Source: Dromiciops gliroides
Lineage: Eukaryota > Chordata > Mammalia > Microbiotheria > Microbiotheriidae
NCBI RefSeq assembly: GCF_019393635.1
Contig: NC_057864.1
Span: forward strand, 469,882,617-469,946,616
Direction: 5' to 3'
DNA length: 64,000 nucleotides
Shown: positions 1 through 13,300 of the stretch, in pieces
Position numbering within the stretch: position 1 is the first letter of the stretch
How the letters are laid out: each line of letters begins with the position of its first letter
Notes under the pieces: model-generated
The model's input: only the letters and a program-made list of their open reading frames with translations
Database searches by the model: none
Told to the model about the DNA's origin: nothing
Position numbers and translations under genes: made by a program

Positions 1-65
1 GGATGAGGCTCTTGGGAAATGTAGGAATGACAGCCAGCCCTCTTTTCAAATAGCAGAGCAATACT

Positions 66-117
66 CCTTGTTTGCTGTGTGTGAGTGTGTGTGTATGCGT
101 GTGTGTGTGTGTGTGTT
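66..117 (+). repeat. (GT)n microsatellite
   Basis: Imperfect GT run with TATGC interruptions. Confidence 0.9.
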
Positions 118-170
118 GATTGACACAGAGGCCAAAGGTCAACCTCTCATTCATTATTCTTTTCTTTTCT

Positions 171-235
171 TTTTTTTTTGTGGGGCACTGAGGGTAAAGT
201 GACTTGCCCAGGGTCACACAGCTAGTAAGTGAAGT
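171..235 (-). repeat. WSINE1-type SINE, truncated
   Basis: Tail half only: GTGACTTGCCCAGGGTCACA and CAGCTAGTAAGTG after a poly-T run. Confidence 0.8.
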
Positions 236-658
236 GTGGGAATACTCTCCCCCACAGATACTGAGTGTAGTGGTGGGTGAGTGTGACCTGGATTGATGTA
301 TGGATTGTAGTGGATTTATTATTTCTATACTTGCTTTATAAAGTATAAAATACCAGTTTTTTCTTTGCCTTATTGTTGAAGAAATGATTATCTAGTAGTT
401 TGCTAAGTGTTGTTATTATGAATGGCTGATTTTGTGTAAATAGAAGCACCTCAGTGGAAATCTGAGGGTTGAAGGGGTCAATAGGGGAAATATATTGCTC
501 CATAACAGGGTTACCTCTAGGGATTTGAGAGAGCTGGAGCGTAACTTCGTGGTGGGGGTCCTTCCCTGGAAATGCAGACTTGTTAGTGTGAGGGTGGGTT
601 GGTGTGAGTAAGCCAGCATAGGGAATGAAATGGGAATCCACATAACCTGTTTGGAAGG

Positions 659-825
659 GGCAGCTAGGTGGTGCAGTGGATAGAGCACCAGCCCTGGAGT
701 CAGGAGTACCTGAGTTCAAATCCGGCCTCAGACACTTAATGCACACTTACTAGCTGTGTGACCCTGGGCAAGTCACTTAACCCCAATTGCCCGGCAAAAA
801 CAAAAATAAAAATAAAATAACATCG
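659..825 (+). repeat. WSINE1-type SINE, full length
   Basis: Runs from GGCAGCTAGGTGGTGCAGTG to an A-rich tail. The 13-bp target duplication CCTGTTTGGAAGG lies at 646-658 and 826-838. Best example of the family's tRNA-like head. Confidence 0.95.
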
Positions 826-1057
826 CCTGTTTGGAAGGTCTGAGCTGCCACAGTGGGTGGCCAACTGTTACACCCTCCTTTGTTACATTTAGTAAGACTC
901 CATCTAAGAATACGGTCTTTTTTTACCTCTTAGGACTGTTGTGAGAACCAAAAGAAAAAGCATACATGAAGTGCTTTGTGATAGAAAAATGTTAGCTCTT
1001 ATTATTAACGAAATTATCCTGTGATGGAAATTACCCAGAGCAGTTGCTTTTGGGGTT

Positions 1058-1165
1058 GAGGAAGAGGAGGGTGATAAGGATGGTGGCGGTGGTGAAGAAG
1101 AGGAGGGGGAGGAGGAAGATGAGGATGTGGAGGAGGAAGGGGAGGATGCTGCTGCTGAGGATGAC
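1058..1165 (+). repeat. Purine-rich GGA/GAT minisatellite-like tract
   Basis: Degenerate GAGGAAGAGGAGG-type sequence ending 78 bp before the merlin-like exon at 1244. Its Glu/Asp- or Ser-rich frames are not coding. Confidence 0.8.
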
Positions 1166-1243
1166 AATACCGCTTCCATCTTTAGCTAGCAATGGAGGAA
1201 GCTTTTCCTCCTCAGAAGTCTCAGTTCTTCTTTTTCTTGGCAG

Positions 1244-1326
1244 GTCCTCAAGCAGTATCAGATGACAGTCCACATGTGGGAAGAAAAAATAACAGCCTGG
1301 TATGCAGAGCACAGGGGTATTGCCAG
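1244..1326 (+). CDS. Merlin-like exon (NF2 exon 6 equivalent)
   Basis: 83 bp between acceptor TTGGCAG and donor GTAGGG. It reads [27 protein letters not shown], and the final AG is completed by the next exon to Arg. About 20 of 27 residues match human merlin as remembered. Merlin's YQMTPEM ('blue box') reads YQMTVHM here. This is the first exon in the window; no equivalent of exon 5 was found to its left. Confidence 0.92.
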
Positions 1327-4300
1327 GTAGGGAAACACAACCCACATTAGAGAAGACCATGGGCACCAGGCTGGACTGTTTGAAGCTACTGGAGTCAAGC
1401 AACCAGCATTTTTTTTTTTTTTAGTTCTCAACTTTTGTTTATATGAGCTTTACAATTTCAGATTTTTCTCCCTTCCTCCCCTCCCTCCCCCCTCCCCTAG
1501 ACAGCAGGTAATCTGATATAGGTTATCTCTATATATCTATATATCTATATACATATACATATATATATATATACATAATAACCTTAATCCTATTTCTGCA
1601 TTAATCCTGTTACAAGCGAAAAAATCAGAGCAGTGATGTAAAACCTCAAAATAGAAAAAAACACAACAGCACCCTAAACAAAAGAAATAGTATGGTTCAT
1701 TCAGCATCTATACTCCACAGTTCTTTTTTTTTTTTTTTCTTGGATTTGGAGATCCTCTTCCATCATGAGTTCCCTGGAACTCTTCTGTACCATTGCATTG
1801 GTGAGAAGAATATAGTCCATCACAGTAGGTCAACACTCAATGTTGATGATACCGTGTACAATGTTCTTCTGGTTCTGCTCATCTCACTCATCATCAGCCC
1901 ACGTAAGACCCTCCAGGTTTCTCTGAACTCCTCCTGCTCATCATTTCTTACAGCACAATAGTATTCCATTGTATTCATATACCACAACTTGTCCAGCCAT
2001 TCCCCAATTGATGGGCACCCCCTCAACTTCCAATTCCTTGCTACCACGTAAAGAGCAGATATAAATATTTTTGTACATGTGGGTCCCTTTCCCCCTTCCA
2101 TGATTTCTTTGGGAGAAAGACCTAAAAGTGGAATTGCTGGGTCAAAGGGTATGCACAGCTTTATCGCCCTTTGGGCATAATTCCAAATTGCTCTCCAGAA
2201 TGGTTGGATCAGTTCACAGCTCCACCAACAATGCATTAGTGTTCCAATTTTCCCACAGCTTCTCCAACATTTATTATCTTCCCTTTTTGTCATTTTAGCC
2301 AATCTGATAGGTGTCAGGTGGTACCTCAGAGTTGTTTTAATTTGCATCTCTCTAATCATTAGAGATTTAGAGCATTTTTTCATATAGGAATAGATAGCTT
2401 TGGTTTCTTCATCAGAAAACTGCCTGTTCATATCCTTTGACCATTTCTCAATTGGGGAATGACTTGGATTCTTATAAATTTGATTTAGTTCCCTATATAT
2501 TTTAGAGATGAGACCTTTATCAGAAGTACTGGCCTCAAAAATTGTTTCCCAGCTTTCTGCCTCCCTTCTAATTTTGGATGCATTGCTTCTGTTTGTACAA
2601 AAAATTTTTAATTTAATATAATCAAAATCATCCATTTTGCATTTTATAATATACTCTATCTCTTGTTTGGTCAAAAACTGTTTTCCTTTCCAAAGATCTG
2701 ATAGGTACACTATTCCTTTCTCTCCTAATTTACCTATGGTATCACCTCTTATGTCTAAATCATGTATCCATTTTGACCTTATTTTAGTATAAGGTGTAAG
2801 ATGTTGGTCTATGCCTAATTTCTGCCATACTATCTTCCAGTTTTCCCAGCAGTTTTTGTCAAATACTGAGTTCCTATCCCAGAAGCTGGAGTCTTTGGGT
2901 TTATCAAACACTACATTACTAGTGTCATTTACTACTGCATTTCCTGAGCCTAGCCTATTCCATTGATCTACCACTCTATTTTTTAGCCAGTACCAGATAG
3001 TTTTGATGACTGCTGCTTTATAGTAAAGCTCCAGCAACCAGCATTTATTAAACACCTATGGTATACCAGGCTCTGTGAACATGATTCCTGGATTGGTTGC
3101 CTGGATTGTGGTTTACAAGCTGTAATTATCCTGGATCCTCAGTCAAATACTGTCATTGCAGTGTGTAAGGGCCCCTTCTTTATGAAATAACATGTATAAT
3201 GAGATTTGTACATCATAATGCTATTTTATTTATTGCATACAATTATTAATAATAGGGGACACAATGCATAGCACAGAGAGGCTTGTCTGTGCCTTCTTTT
3301 TTGGTCCTACAACAATCCATGGGGGTCAGAAGGATAAGCATCTGCAGGATTTACAAGAGGAAAGTGAAGCTCAGTGAGAACCCTGGAGCGGTGGTGGTGG
3401 ATAAGGAGAGCCTGGCTTTCTCTTTTCTTTTCTTTTCTTTCCTTGGCAATGAGGATTAAATGACTTGCCCAGGGTCACACAGCAAGTAAGTGTCAAGTGT
3501 CTGAGGCCAGATTTGAACTCAGGTCCTTCTGAATCCAGGGCTGGTGCTTTATCCACTGAGCCACCTAGCTGCCCCCTAGAAGATGGTCCTCTTGCTACTT
3601 ATAGAGTTCAGCCTCCTTGGGTATTTCTATGTTGTGCCATCTCTCTCTCTCTCTCTCTTTTTGCAGGGCAATAAAGATTAAGTGACTTGCCCAGGGTCAC
3701 ACAGCTAGTAAGTGTCAAGTGTCTGAGGCTGGATTTGAACTCAGGTCCTCCTGAGTCCAAGGCCAGTGCTTTATCCACTGTGCCACCTAGCTGCCCCTCA
3801 TCTTTCTCTCTCTCTCTTTTTTTTTTGGTGCCATCTATTTAGATTTGTGGGAATCTGCCAGAAGACAGGGAGGCTGCCTGGTGTTGGGGCAAAATTGGCT
3901 GGACTGGGAGTGAGGAGAAATAGGATTAGAATCCTTGTCTTAACACTCATTAGCTATATGATCTTCAGAGTATAATTCACTTTTCCAACTCTCAGTTGGT
4001 AATTTGAATGGGAGTAACAATGCTAACTGCCCTTCCCTTTCCCTCCAGATTCATAGAATCATAGGCTTAGAGAGGATATTGGAGGACATTTAGTCCACCT
4101 TCCTCTTATTATTATTTTTTTTTTGGTGGGGAAATGAGGGTTAAGTGACTTGCCCAGGATCACACAGCTAATAAGTGTCAAGTGTCTGAGGCTGGATTTG
4201 AACTCAGGTCCTTTTGAATCCAGGGCCGGTGTTGTGCCACCTAGCTGCCCCCCCTTCATCTTTTTACAGATGAGGAAACTAAGGCACAAGAAGGCTGGAG

Positions 4301-7300
4301 GACTTTGCGGTGGTCACCACAGCTAGTATTTAAGGTCTTCTTGACTCCAAGCTCAGTGCTTCCTCCACTATACCTTACATTGTTATAGTAAACCTTACAC
4401 TGTAAACTTTAGATTAATATAGTGTTGTAACTTTTGAGTAGGAAGGGGCCTCAGAGGTCACATAGTCCAACTCCCTCATTTTTACAGGTGAGGAAATTGA
4501 GGCCCACCCAGAGTCTGGGATTTGTCTGGGATCACACAGATGTAGGAAGTGGTGGAGATGAGTTCTGAAGCCAGGTTCCCTGACTCCAAGTCCAGAGCTT
4601 CTCCCACTTTTTTTTTTTTAAAGTGAGGCAATTGGGGTTAAGTGACTTGCCCAGGGTCACACAGCTAGTAAGTGTTAAGTGTCTGAGGCTGGATTTGAAC
4701 TCAGGTCCTCCTGACTCCAGGGCCGGTGCTCTATCCACTGCGCCACCTAGCTGCCCCTGAGCTTCCACTTTGCCTTGCTGAAGATTTCCTTCATCTGTAA
4801 TTATAGCAGATAAAAGATGTAACAAGTTGTATTTATTTTTTAAACATCCTGCAGAGTGATTAGAAATCAATCAAATTAAAAATATGATTAAGTTGAATGT
4901 TAGCATAAAAGGGTAGATTTTTAAAATAAGGTAATAGAAGTAATATTTTAGCTTTTTCCTGAACTTTGTGTTTGTTCTCCAGGGATGAAGCTGAGATGAA
5001 CTATCTAAAAATTGCCCAAGATTTGGCGATGTATGGTGTCAATTACTTCCCCATTGAAGTAAGTAGAATTTGCTCTTAAATGGGTCAAGCAAATCTCTTC
5101 AGTTTTCAGTCTCTTCATAAAGGCTGCTTTTTTCAGGGTTATTTTGGGGATTACCAGTGAAATGCATTTGGGTGTATTTCTAGATTGCTGTCCCCTTTTC
5201 ATTTGCAGACCCTTTTCCAAGCTGGAAAATGTCAAGTGCTCTGAGGACATGTTAGATATAACCACGTTTGAGACCTTGGGATCCCAGAAAGACTCAGCCC
5301 GAATAAATTGACTGGAATGATTTTTTGTTTGGTTGTTTTTTTTGGTGAGACAGTTGGGATTAAGTGACTTGCCCAGGGTCACATAGCTAATAAGTATCAA
5401 GTGTCTGAGGTTGGATTTGAACTCAGGTCCTCCTGACTTCAGGTCCAGTGCTCTATCCACTGTGCTACCTAGCTGCCCCTGGAATGATTTTTTATAGATG
5501 TTAAAAAGATCTGGTCTATAATATACTTTCTAAACCTGAATCCAGAAAAAAAAAATAGATGTAGAAGAGACTTGTATTCCTGGAAAACCATTCAAGGGTC
5601 TTATCTAAGGCTTTATTAATTGTGTAGGCTGTACAAAACCAGCCAATGTTGTAAGCTAAGCTAACAACTGAAAGAAAATTGTATAAACGTGAATAGAAGC
5701 AGGCCCAGGAGTAGTGGTGGGACTTTCTTTGAAGGAATTGTCCTTTGTTAGTTAAATATTTCAGCACACTGAATTCTTCAGTCTTGTGCTTTGGGTCTAG
5801 CAGGTTCAGCAGAATTGGGAGGGCTCTGAGGAGTCCAGTGATTAGCTAATTATGCCTGTCATCTGAGGTCCTGCCTAATGAGGTGCAGAGAGGCTCATTA
5901 TCAGAAATAGGCCTGCCTGGTGAAGAGGCTTCTTCACTAGTGGCCACTTACATTGGATACCCACTAAGGCCTGGTGAGTTTTCAGTCATCACCATTGGCT
6001 GGAGGATGCCACCAATGAAGCCACATGGAAGAGAGCTGGTGAAGGGATGCTTTATTCTTGACATGCTCATGAAGTGATCCCCATCTCCCCACTAAGCTGA
6101 GAGAGAGAAGTTACATTCATTCCTCTTCTTCTAAAACTGGGCTGACACCTGGGTTCTTGGTTCTCCCGTCACTCACAACTGCCGTACTAGAATTTCTCTG
6201 GATGTTACCACTTAAGCTTTCTAAATTCTGGCATGGATAGGAGGCAGCTTCTTTGCAAAATGTGTGTGTGTGTGTGTCCCTTCTGTGGATAGCTTCTTTC
6301 TTTTGGAGGAAACAATGTGGCAGAGTGGATAGAGGAACAGACATGGTATCAGGAAGACCTAAGGTCAGATCTCTTTCTCTGAAATATACTAGCTCTGGGA
6401 CCCAAATCACTTAACTACCGTCTGTCTCAGTTTCTTCATCTGTGAAATGGGGGGAAAACCTACCTTCCAGGGTCGTTGAGAAGATAATATTTGTAAACAG
6501 GCTTTGCCAAGGCTAGCTATTATTATTGTGGTTATGATGATTATACAATCCCTCCCAGTTGGTGATTCTTCTTTTTTTAGCCTAAATTGGGTCTTGTTTG
6601 GATAGCGTGAGTAGAGTTGTTATACATAGCTTTCAGGAAACGACTGTATTCTAATTTAATTCTACTCCATCCCCCACACAGTATTTACCTCCTTGCAATG
6701 TGCCAGCCATTGTGCTGGGCACTGGGAATCCAAAGACAAACATGAAAACAGCCCCTCCCCCCAAGAAGCTTACATTCTACTGGAAGTCAATGACAGGTAC
6801 CCAGAGATAAGGACAAAGTGAACCCAGGCTTCTCAGAAGCCTCTGGTGTTTATGACTAGTACTCCCTTCTCCCCCTTCTTGAGTGGTCATGGTGCTGCTC
6901 TCTCCTGGTTTTCTTTCCTGTTTGATTCTTCTTAGTCTCCTCTGCAGGGTCATCCTCTGTGTTTGCCTCCTATTTCTAGGTGTGTTCTAGCACTCTGTTG
7001 GATCTGTTTTCCTCTCACCACATACTCTTTTTTTTTTTTTTTTTTGTGAGGGGCAATGGGGGTTAAGTGACTTGCCCAGGGTCACACAGCTAGTTAAGTG
7101 TCAAGTGTCTGAGTCTGGATTTGAACTCAGGTCCTCCTGACTCCAGGGCCGGTGCTCTAGCCACTGCGCCACCTAGCTGCCTCTCACCACATTCTCTTTT
7201 GTTTATCTGATCAGCCCCCATGGGTTTAACTAGAGTCTCTCTGCAGATTACTCCCAGGTATACAAATCTAGTCTCATCTCTCTCCTGATCTCTAGTTCCA

Positions 7301-10300
7301 TATCACTGATTGCCTGCTGGATCCCAACTTTCATAGACATCTCACACATCCATCCAAAACAGAATTCAGTTCGATTTGAACTCCCTAAATCCACTTCTCT
7401 TCCTAACTTCTTTATTAAGGGTTCTACCATTTTTTCAGGGTTGTAGGTTTGTATACTAGAAATCATCCTTCATTCTTCTCTCAATTCCAGTTCCAATCAT
7501 TTGTCAAATCTTGTTGATTCTACCTCCACAATAGGTCTCACGTCTCCTCCCCTCTCACTTGACTCTCACTATCAGACTATCAAGTGGATTTATCACAATC
7601 TGCCCCTGGGGTTGTCTTTCATGGATGGGCTTGGCTGGACTTTCCCACATGCACTGGACACTCCAAGCAAACTACCTTCCACCATATTCCTTTAGCACTA
7701 GTGATGTGAACACAGAAAGGAGTGGGGCCATGAATCTGGACATGAGGATCTTTGCTGGCTGCTGATGGATTTAGTCTTAAAATACAATATTATTTATGTT
7801 TGATTCTGATTTTGTTTATTTTCTTAAATGTTTCCCAATTACCTTTTAATCTGGCTGGAGATGTATGTTGGACACCCCTGTTTGACCACATACTCCGTCT
7901 TCTGCCTGCATGTCTTTAACTCATGTTCTTCTCTTTGGTTAGTTCTTCTCAAAGGCCATCTCCTAACAGAGTGGTTGCTGTTAGTGTTCCCCCTGATTTT
8001 ACTTTGTCATTATTTTGTGTATACTTTATGTTTTCTTATACTTGCGCACACATTAGTTCCTCTCAGTAGAATGTAAACTCCTTGAGGTCAGGGGACTTTT
8101 TGGTTTTTGTCTTAATATTCCCAGAGTTTAGCTTTGTGCTCAGCATATAGTAGATGCTTAATAAATGCTTGTTGAATGGGATAGAACTGAAAGATCCCTT
8201 GTAAGAGCTGACCTTTGAGCTTGAATTAAGCTAAGGACCACCACTGCTATTGACACCCCCCACTCACTACTAAGACTACTACTACTACTACCTTCATTAC
8301 TACTATTACCATTATTACTCCCACTACTCTACCACCACTACTAGACAATTACTACTACTGCTACTATGAGTACTACTAATACCATTATTACTATTATCAC
8401 CACCCGGCCAGCTAGGTGGAGCAGTGGATAAAGCACCAGCCCTGGATTCAGGAGGACCTGAGTTAAAATCGAAATTCAGACACTTAACGCTAGCTGTGTG
8501 ACCCTGGGCAAGTCACTTAACCCCAACTGCCTCACTAAAAAAAACCCCAAAACTATTATCACTGTTAAGGGCTAAAATTTTAGCTAGTCTGTCTAAAATA
8601 TCTAATGAGTGGTCGCCAATAAATTATAAGCTTTAGCAAGAGTTAGACTTTTAAGCATTTATTAAGGAGAATAAGAATTTGGTAAAGAGAGAGAGAAAGG
8701 CCTAGATTTCTATCTATTAAGGGGAGAGCACATTTCTAGCTCCACTCTCCACCAGAGTCCAAAGGAAAGAGCGCGAGACCGAGCGCCAGTCTCTTCCTTC
8801 CTCCTCCCACTAGCCCGCATCACTTCCTGACGCCAAAGAAAAGACTCCTGGTCTTGCCCTCAAAGACCTTCGCTTCATGGACAGAACTCTTCTACAGTAA
8901 GTCTCCAGCAGGTGACGTCATTCCAATCGTTACATCACCACCACCACCATTACTGCTGCTGCTGCTACCACCACCACCACCACTATCACCACCACCTTGT
9001 GTTTATATAGTATATTATGTTTTTCAGTTTGATTCCATTTAATCCTCTTAAGCACGCTGTGAGGTTGGGAGGCTGGGCAGTTAGGATTATGATTATTTAA
9101 GGAAGATGATAGAGAACTTCAGAAAGCTTCAATGACTTTTCCAGGGCCAAACAGAAGCCAGGTCTTGTGATGCCTTGTCCAGTGCCCCTCTTCTTCTGCA
9201 TGGGACTTCTTTTCCTTGGATGTGATGGTGCAATGACCTGGGCTGATGTGTCTTGGACAGAGCCCCCTGGAGGAGAGACCATTACCAAGGGAATGGCTTC
9301 TGCCCACACTGGCATTCATGGTTATTCCATGTAGCACCAGTGTCTCAGGGAGAGATGGGAACATGAGCTGGTGTTTACTATGGGAACATTAGCCTTGAAT
9401 GAATGGATATATTATTAACCCAGGAATGTTTCAGTCAACCAGAACCTTCACAATGCTTCTCCTTGTGTAACAGACCATGCTTTGAAGTTGTTCAGCCTTT
9501 TGATCTCAGGGATCGGTAACATTTTGGCTCCCGATTCTCTGGCTTGTGAACCTGTTAACGTTTTCCCTGGCATCTGCCCCTACAGTTATATCTGACATGC
9601 CAGGGCAGCTCCAGTAAACCACCAGGCTGGCTGGCTTCCTACCCAGTTTTAGTCCTGGCAGGTACTGCTTCAGGGTGCTACGATGCAAGCTGTTTTGTTC
9701 CCCTTATAGTTTCATAGAGAAGAACCCAAAGATCAGGGGGACATGTGGCATTTTAGAAACCTTACCTTCTGCTGTAAGAATGTCTGCATTGAATGTGGGG
9801 AAATAAGCCATCAAGAAGTTATTTAGCACCTATTGTGTGCCAGGTGGGCAGTTAGGTAGCACAGTAGACAGAGTGCCAGGCCTGGAGTCAAGAAGACTCA
9901 GCTTCCAGAATTAAAATCTGACCTCAAACACATAAGCTGTGTGACCCTGGGCAAGTCACTTCACCCTGTTTGCCTCAGTTTCCTCGTCTGAAAATGAGCT
10001 GGAGAAGGAAATGCAAACCCCTCCAGTATCTCTGCCAAGAAAACCCCCAAAAGGGTCATAATTAGTTGGACAGGTTGGAAAAAACTGAACAAGAACCACA
10101 GCAATATGCCAGGCAATGGGTTAAGCTCTGATACAAAGAAAGACAAAAACAGTCCTTGCTCTCAAGATATTCACATCTGATGAGGGAGACAACAAGTAAA
10201 ATAATGATGTACTTACAAGATGTGTACAGGGCAAATTGGAGATAATCTTAGAGTCAGCAAGTCCATGATCAGTTATTAAGCACCTACTAAGTGCCTGGCA

Positions 10301-13300
10301 TTGGTGGTACAAAGAAAGCCAATCTCACAGGTGTGAGGTGCTATCAAAGTGCTTGTATTCTTTTTTTTTTTAATTTTTTTTTTTTTATTCTTTGCAGGGC
10401 GATGAGGGTTAAGTGACTTGCCCAGGGTCTCACACAGCTAGTAAGTGTCAAGTGTCTGAGGCTGGATTTGAACTCAGGTCCTCCTGAATTCAGGGCCGGT
10501 GCTCTATCCACTGTGCCACCTAGCTGCCCCCAAAGTGCTTGTATTCTAACAGGGAAAATACTCAACTCAAGGAGCTTACAGTCTTTTAAACAATTTTAAA
10601 ATGTTTAATTTCAGTTCAAAATTCTCTCCTTCCTTCCACTCCCTCCCCCATTCATTGAAAAAGCAAGAGATAATGATATCGATTATAAATATGAAGTCAT
10701 ACAAAACATATTTCCACATTAGCCATGTTATATAATAAAAAAGAGGGGCAGCTAGGTGGCACAGTGGATAGAACACCGGTCCTGGAGTCAGGAGTACCTG
10801 AGTTTAAATCCGGCCTCAGACACTTAACACTTACTAGTGTTAAGGGCTAAAATTCTAGCTAAACTGTCTAAAATATCTAATGAGTGGTCGTCAATAAATT
10901 ATAAGCTTTAGCAAGAGTTAGACTTTTAAGCATTTATTAAGGAGAATAAGAATTTGGTAAAGAGAGAGAAAGGCCTAGATTCCTATCTATTAAAGGGAGA
11001 GCACATTTCTAGCTCCACTCTCCACCAGAGTCCCAAGGAAAGAGCCCCAGTCTCCTCCTTCCTCCTCCCACTAGTCCGCATCACTTCCTGATACCAAAGA
11101 AAAGACTCCTGGTCTTGCCCTCAAAGACCTTCGCTTCATGGGCAGAACTCTTCTACAGTAAGTATCCAGCAGGTGGCGTTATTCCAATCGTTACACTAGC
11201 TGTGTGACCCTGGGCAAGTCACTTAACCCCAATTGCCTCACTTAAAAAAAAACAAAACAAAAAAAACTAAATAAAGAGAATATGCCTCCATCTGCACTCA
11301 GAGCATCACTTGTTTCTGGAGGTAGACAGCATTTTTTTTTTTTTTAGTGAGGCAATTGAGGTTAAGTGACTTGCCCAGGGTCACACAGCTAGTAAGTGTT
11401 AAGGGTCTGAGGCTGGATTCGAACTCAGGTACTCCTGACTCCAGGGCCGGTGCTCTAGCTACTGCACCACCTAGCTGCCCCTGTAGACAGCATTTTTCAT
11501 TGTGGGTTCTTTGGAATGATCTCGGGTCATTGTCTTGATCAGAGTAGCTAAGTCTTTCACAGGTGATCATCTTTAAGATATTGCTCTTACTGTGTACAAT
11601 GTTCTCCTCACATCACATTACATCAGTTCATGTAAGCCTTCCCAGGTTTTTCTGAAACCATCATGCATCATTTCTTTTTTTTGTTTCCAGTCATTTCTTA
11701 TAGCACAATTGTACTCCATTACAATCATATACCACAACTTGTTCAGCCATTCCCCAGTCCATGGGCATCCCCTCAGTTTCCAATTCTTTCCCACCACAAA
11801 ATCTGCTATAAATATTTTTGTACAAATATGTCCATATCCCTTTTCTTTGATCTCCTTGGGGCATAGACATAGTGGTATTGCTGAGTCAAAAGGTAGGCAC
11901 AGTTTTATAGCCCTTTGGCTATATGAATTTAAATTATTTCTCCTGTGCAATTCATTTTCTGTTTCTGTCACATTAGCCAATCTCACAGGTGTGAGGTGCT
12001 ATCAAAGCGCTTGCATTCAGAACAAGGGAAGGTAACAGACAAACAAGATAACATAGAGACAAGATAGATACAGGGTAAACTGGAGCTCATTAGCAGTCAC
12101 TCCAATGTTTGCTTTCTTTGCTTCAGCAGATTTGTCTTTTTAACTTCTTTGTTCTGCATTTGGTTCTTTTGCAGCAAAATAAAAACCACAGAGATCTCTT
12201 GCTTGGTGTAGATGCCAAAGGGATCCATGTCTACAGCATCAATAATCGGTTCTCTCCAAATAGATCTTTTGAATGGAGTGCTATCAGAAACATTTCCTAC
12301 AGTGAGAAGGAGGTAGGTGGGGGTGGGTGGACCTTTCATGTTTTGTGAGAGTGTGGTTGGTTTGAGCTTTTTAAAGTACAGCCTGTTTGGGCCCTGGGAT
12401 GAGAGAAGGTGAGTCATTCTTATTTTTTATTTTTATTTTTTTGCGGGGCAATGGGGGTTAAGTGACTTGCCCAGGGTCACACAACTAGTAAGTGCCAAGT
12501 GTCTGAGGCTGGATTTGAACTCAGGTACTCCTGAATCCAAGGCCGGTGCTCTATCCACTGTGCCACCTAGCTGCCCCAGTCATTCTTATTTAAAGGGGCA
12601 TGCAAAAAAAAAAAGGAGGGAAAATAATCCACTGAAAGAATTGGGGCTTCCAGAGGGGGGACCCCCCCCCAGCCCCCACCACACCTTCTCTGAGAGAAGA
12701 CTGATGATCACACTCTGCTGGTGCTGCCAGCTGGGGCAAGTTGTAACCCTTTCTTTGACATGTTTCCCATCAGAATGCTTGAGTGAAGATTTGGTAACAG
12801 GAGGCAGATTTACAAAAGACCTACTTGGCTTCATGAGTCAGAACTAGGGGTTGGGAGCCCAGGGCACTGATTGCAGTGAACAAAGGAAGTGGAGAGCCTG
12901 TTCTTTAAGCTCAACTATTACCCGGCAGGAGAGGATGATGGGAGGGAAATGGCCTGAGGGAAAACCTCTTCAAAGCTGTGATCCAAGTTTGGTAGATGCA
13001 AAGAATGGACTGGAGCAGGCTGCAACAACTCACAAATCAGTGCTTGATTGATTGTTTTGTTGACTGTCTGGACGTGAGGAAGCGATGGAGAAAACGTGTC
13101 CCATGTACCTCCCAAGCTGGTTGTTAAACATTCACCAGCACAACATTGAGTATTTGGCTCTGACTCCTAGGAAACTCCCTTCTGGTGGGGCCCTTGGGTC
13201 AGCTTGCTGTTTCTGCGTCTCCCCCACTGTCTTTGCATTCATCTGAGTTGTCAACCTAAGCAAGTGAAGCATGGAAAACCAAATATGAAACTGCAGCTCC

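Larger units (their letters stand above)
8268..8996 (+). repeat. Trinucleotide (ACT/ACC/GCT)n array interrupted by a SINE and a solo LTR
   Basis: The array runs 8268-8404 and resumes at 8935-8996; the SINE and LTR lie between. Confidence 0.9.
10575..12000 (-). mobile_element. Older L1 LINE fragment split by SINEs and a solo LTR
   Basis: L1 3' UTR text at 10583-10740 continues after the insertions at 11270-12000, where the - strand reads ORF2 tail words ([45 protein letters not shown]). It is more diverged than the two copies above. Confidence 0.85.

Noticed and set aside
659-760. tRNA gene candidates at SINE heads
   Set aside because: A- and B-box-like words exist but no tRNA cloverleaf; these are tRNA-derived SINEs, as in all other copies.
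1820-3055. 411-codon open frame on the - strand
   Set aside because: It is the ORF2 tail of a 5'-truncated L1 plus a few flanking codons, not a host gene.
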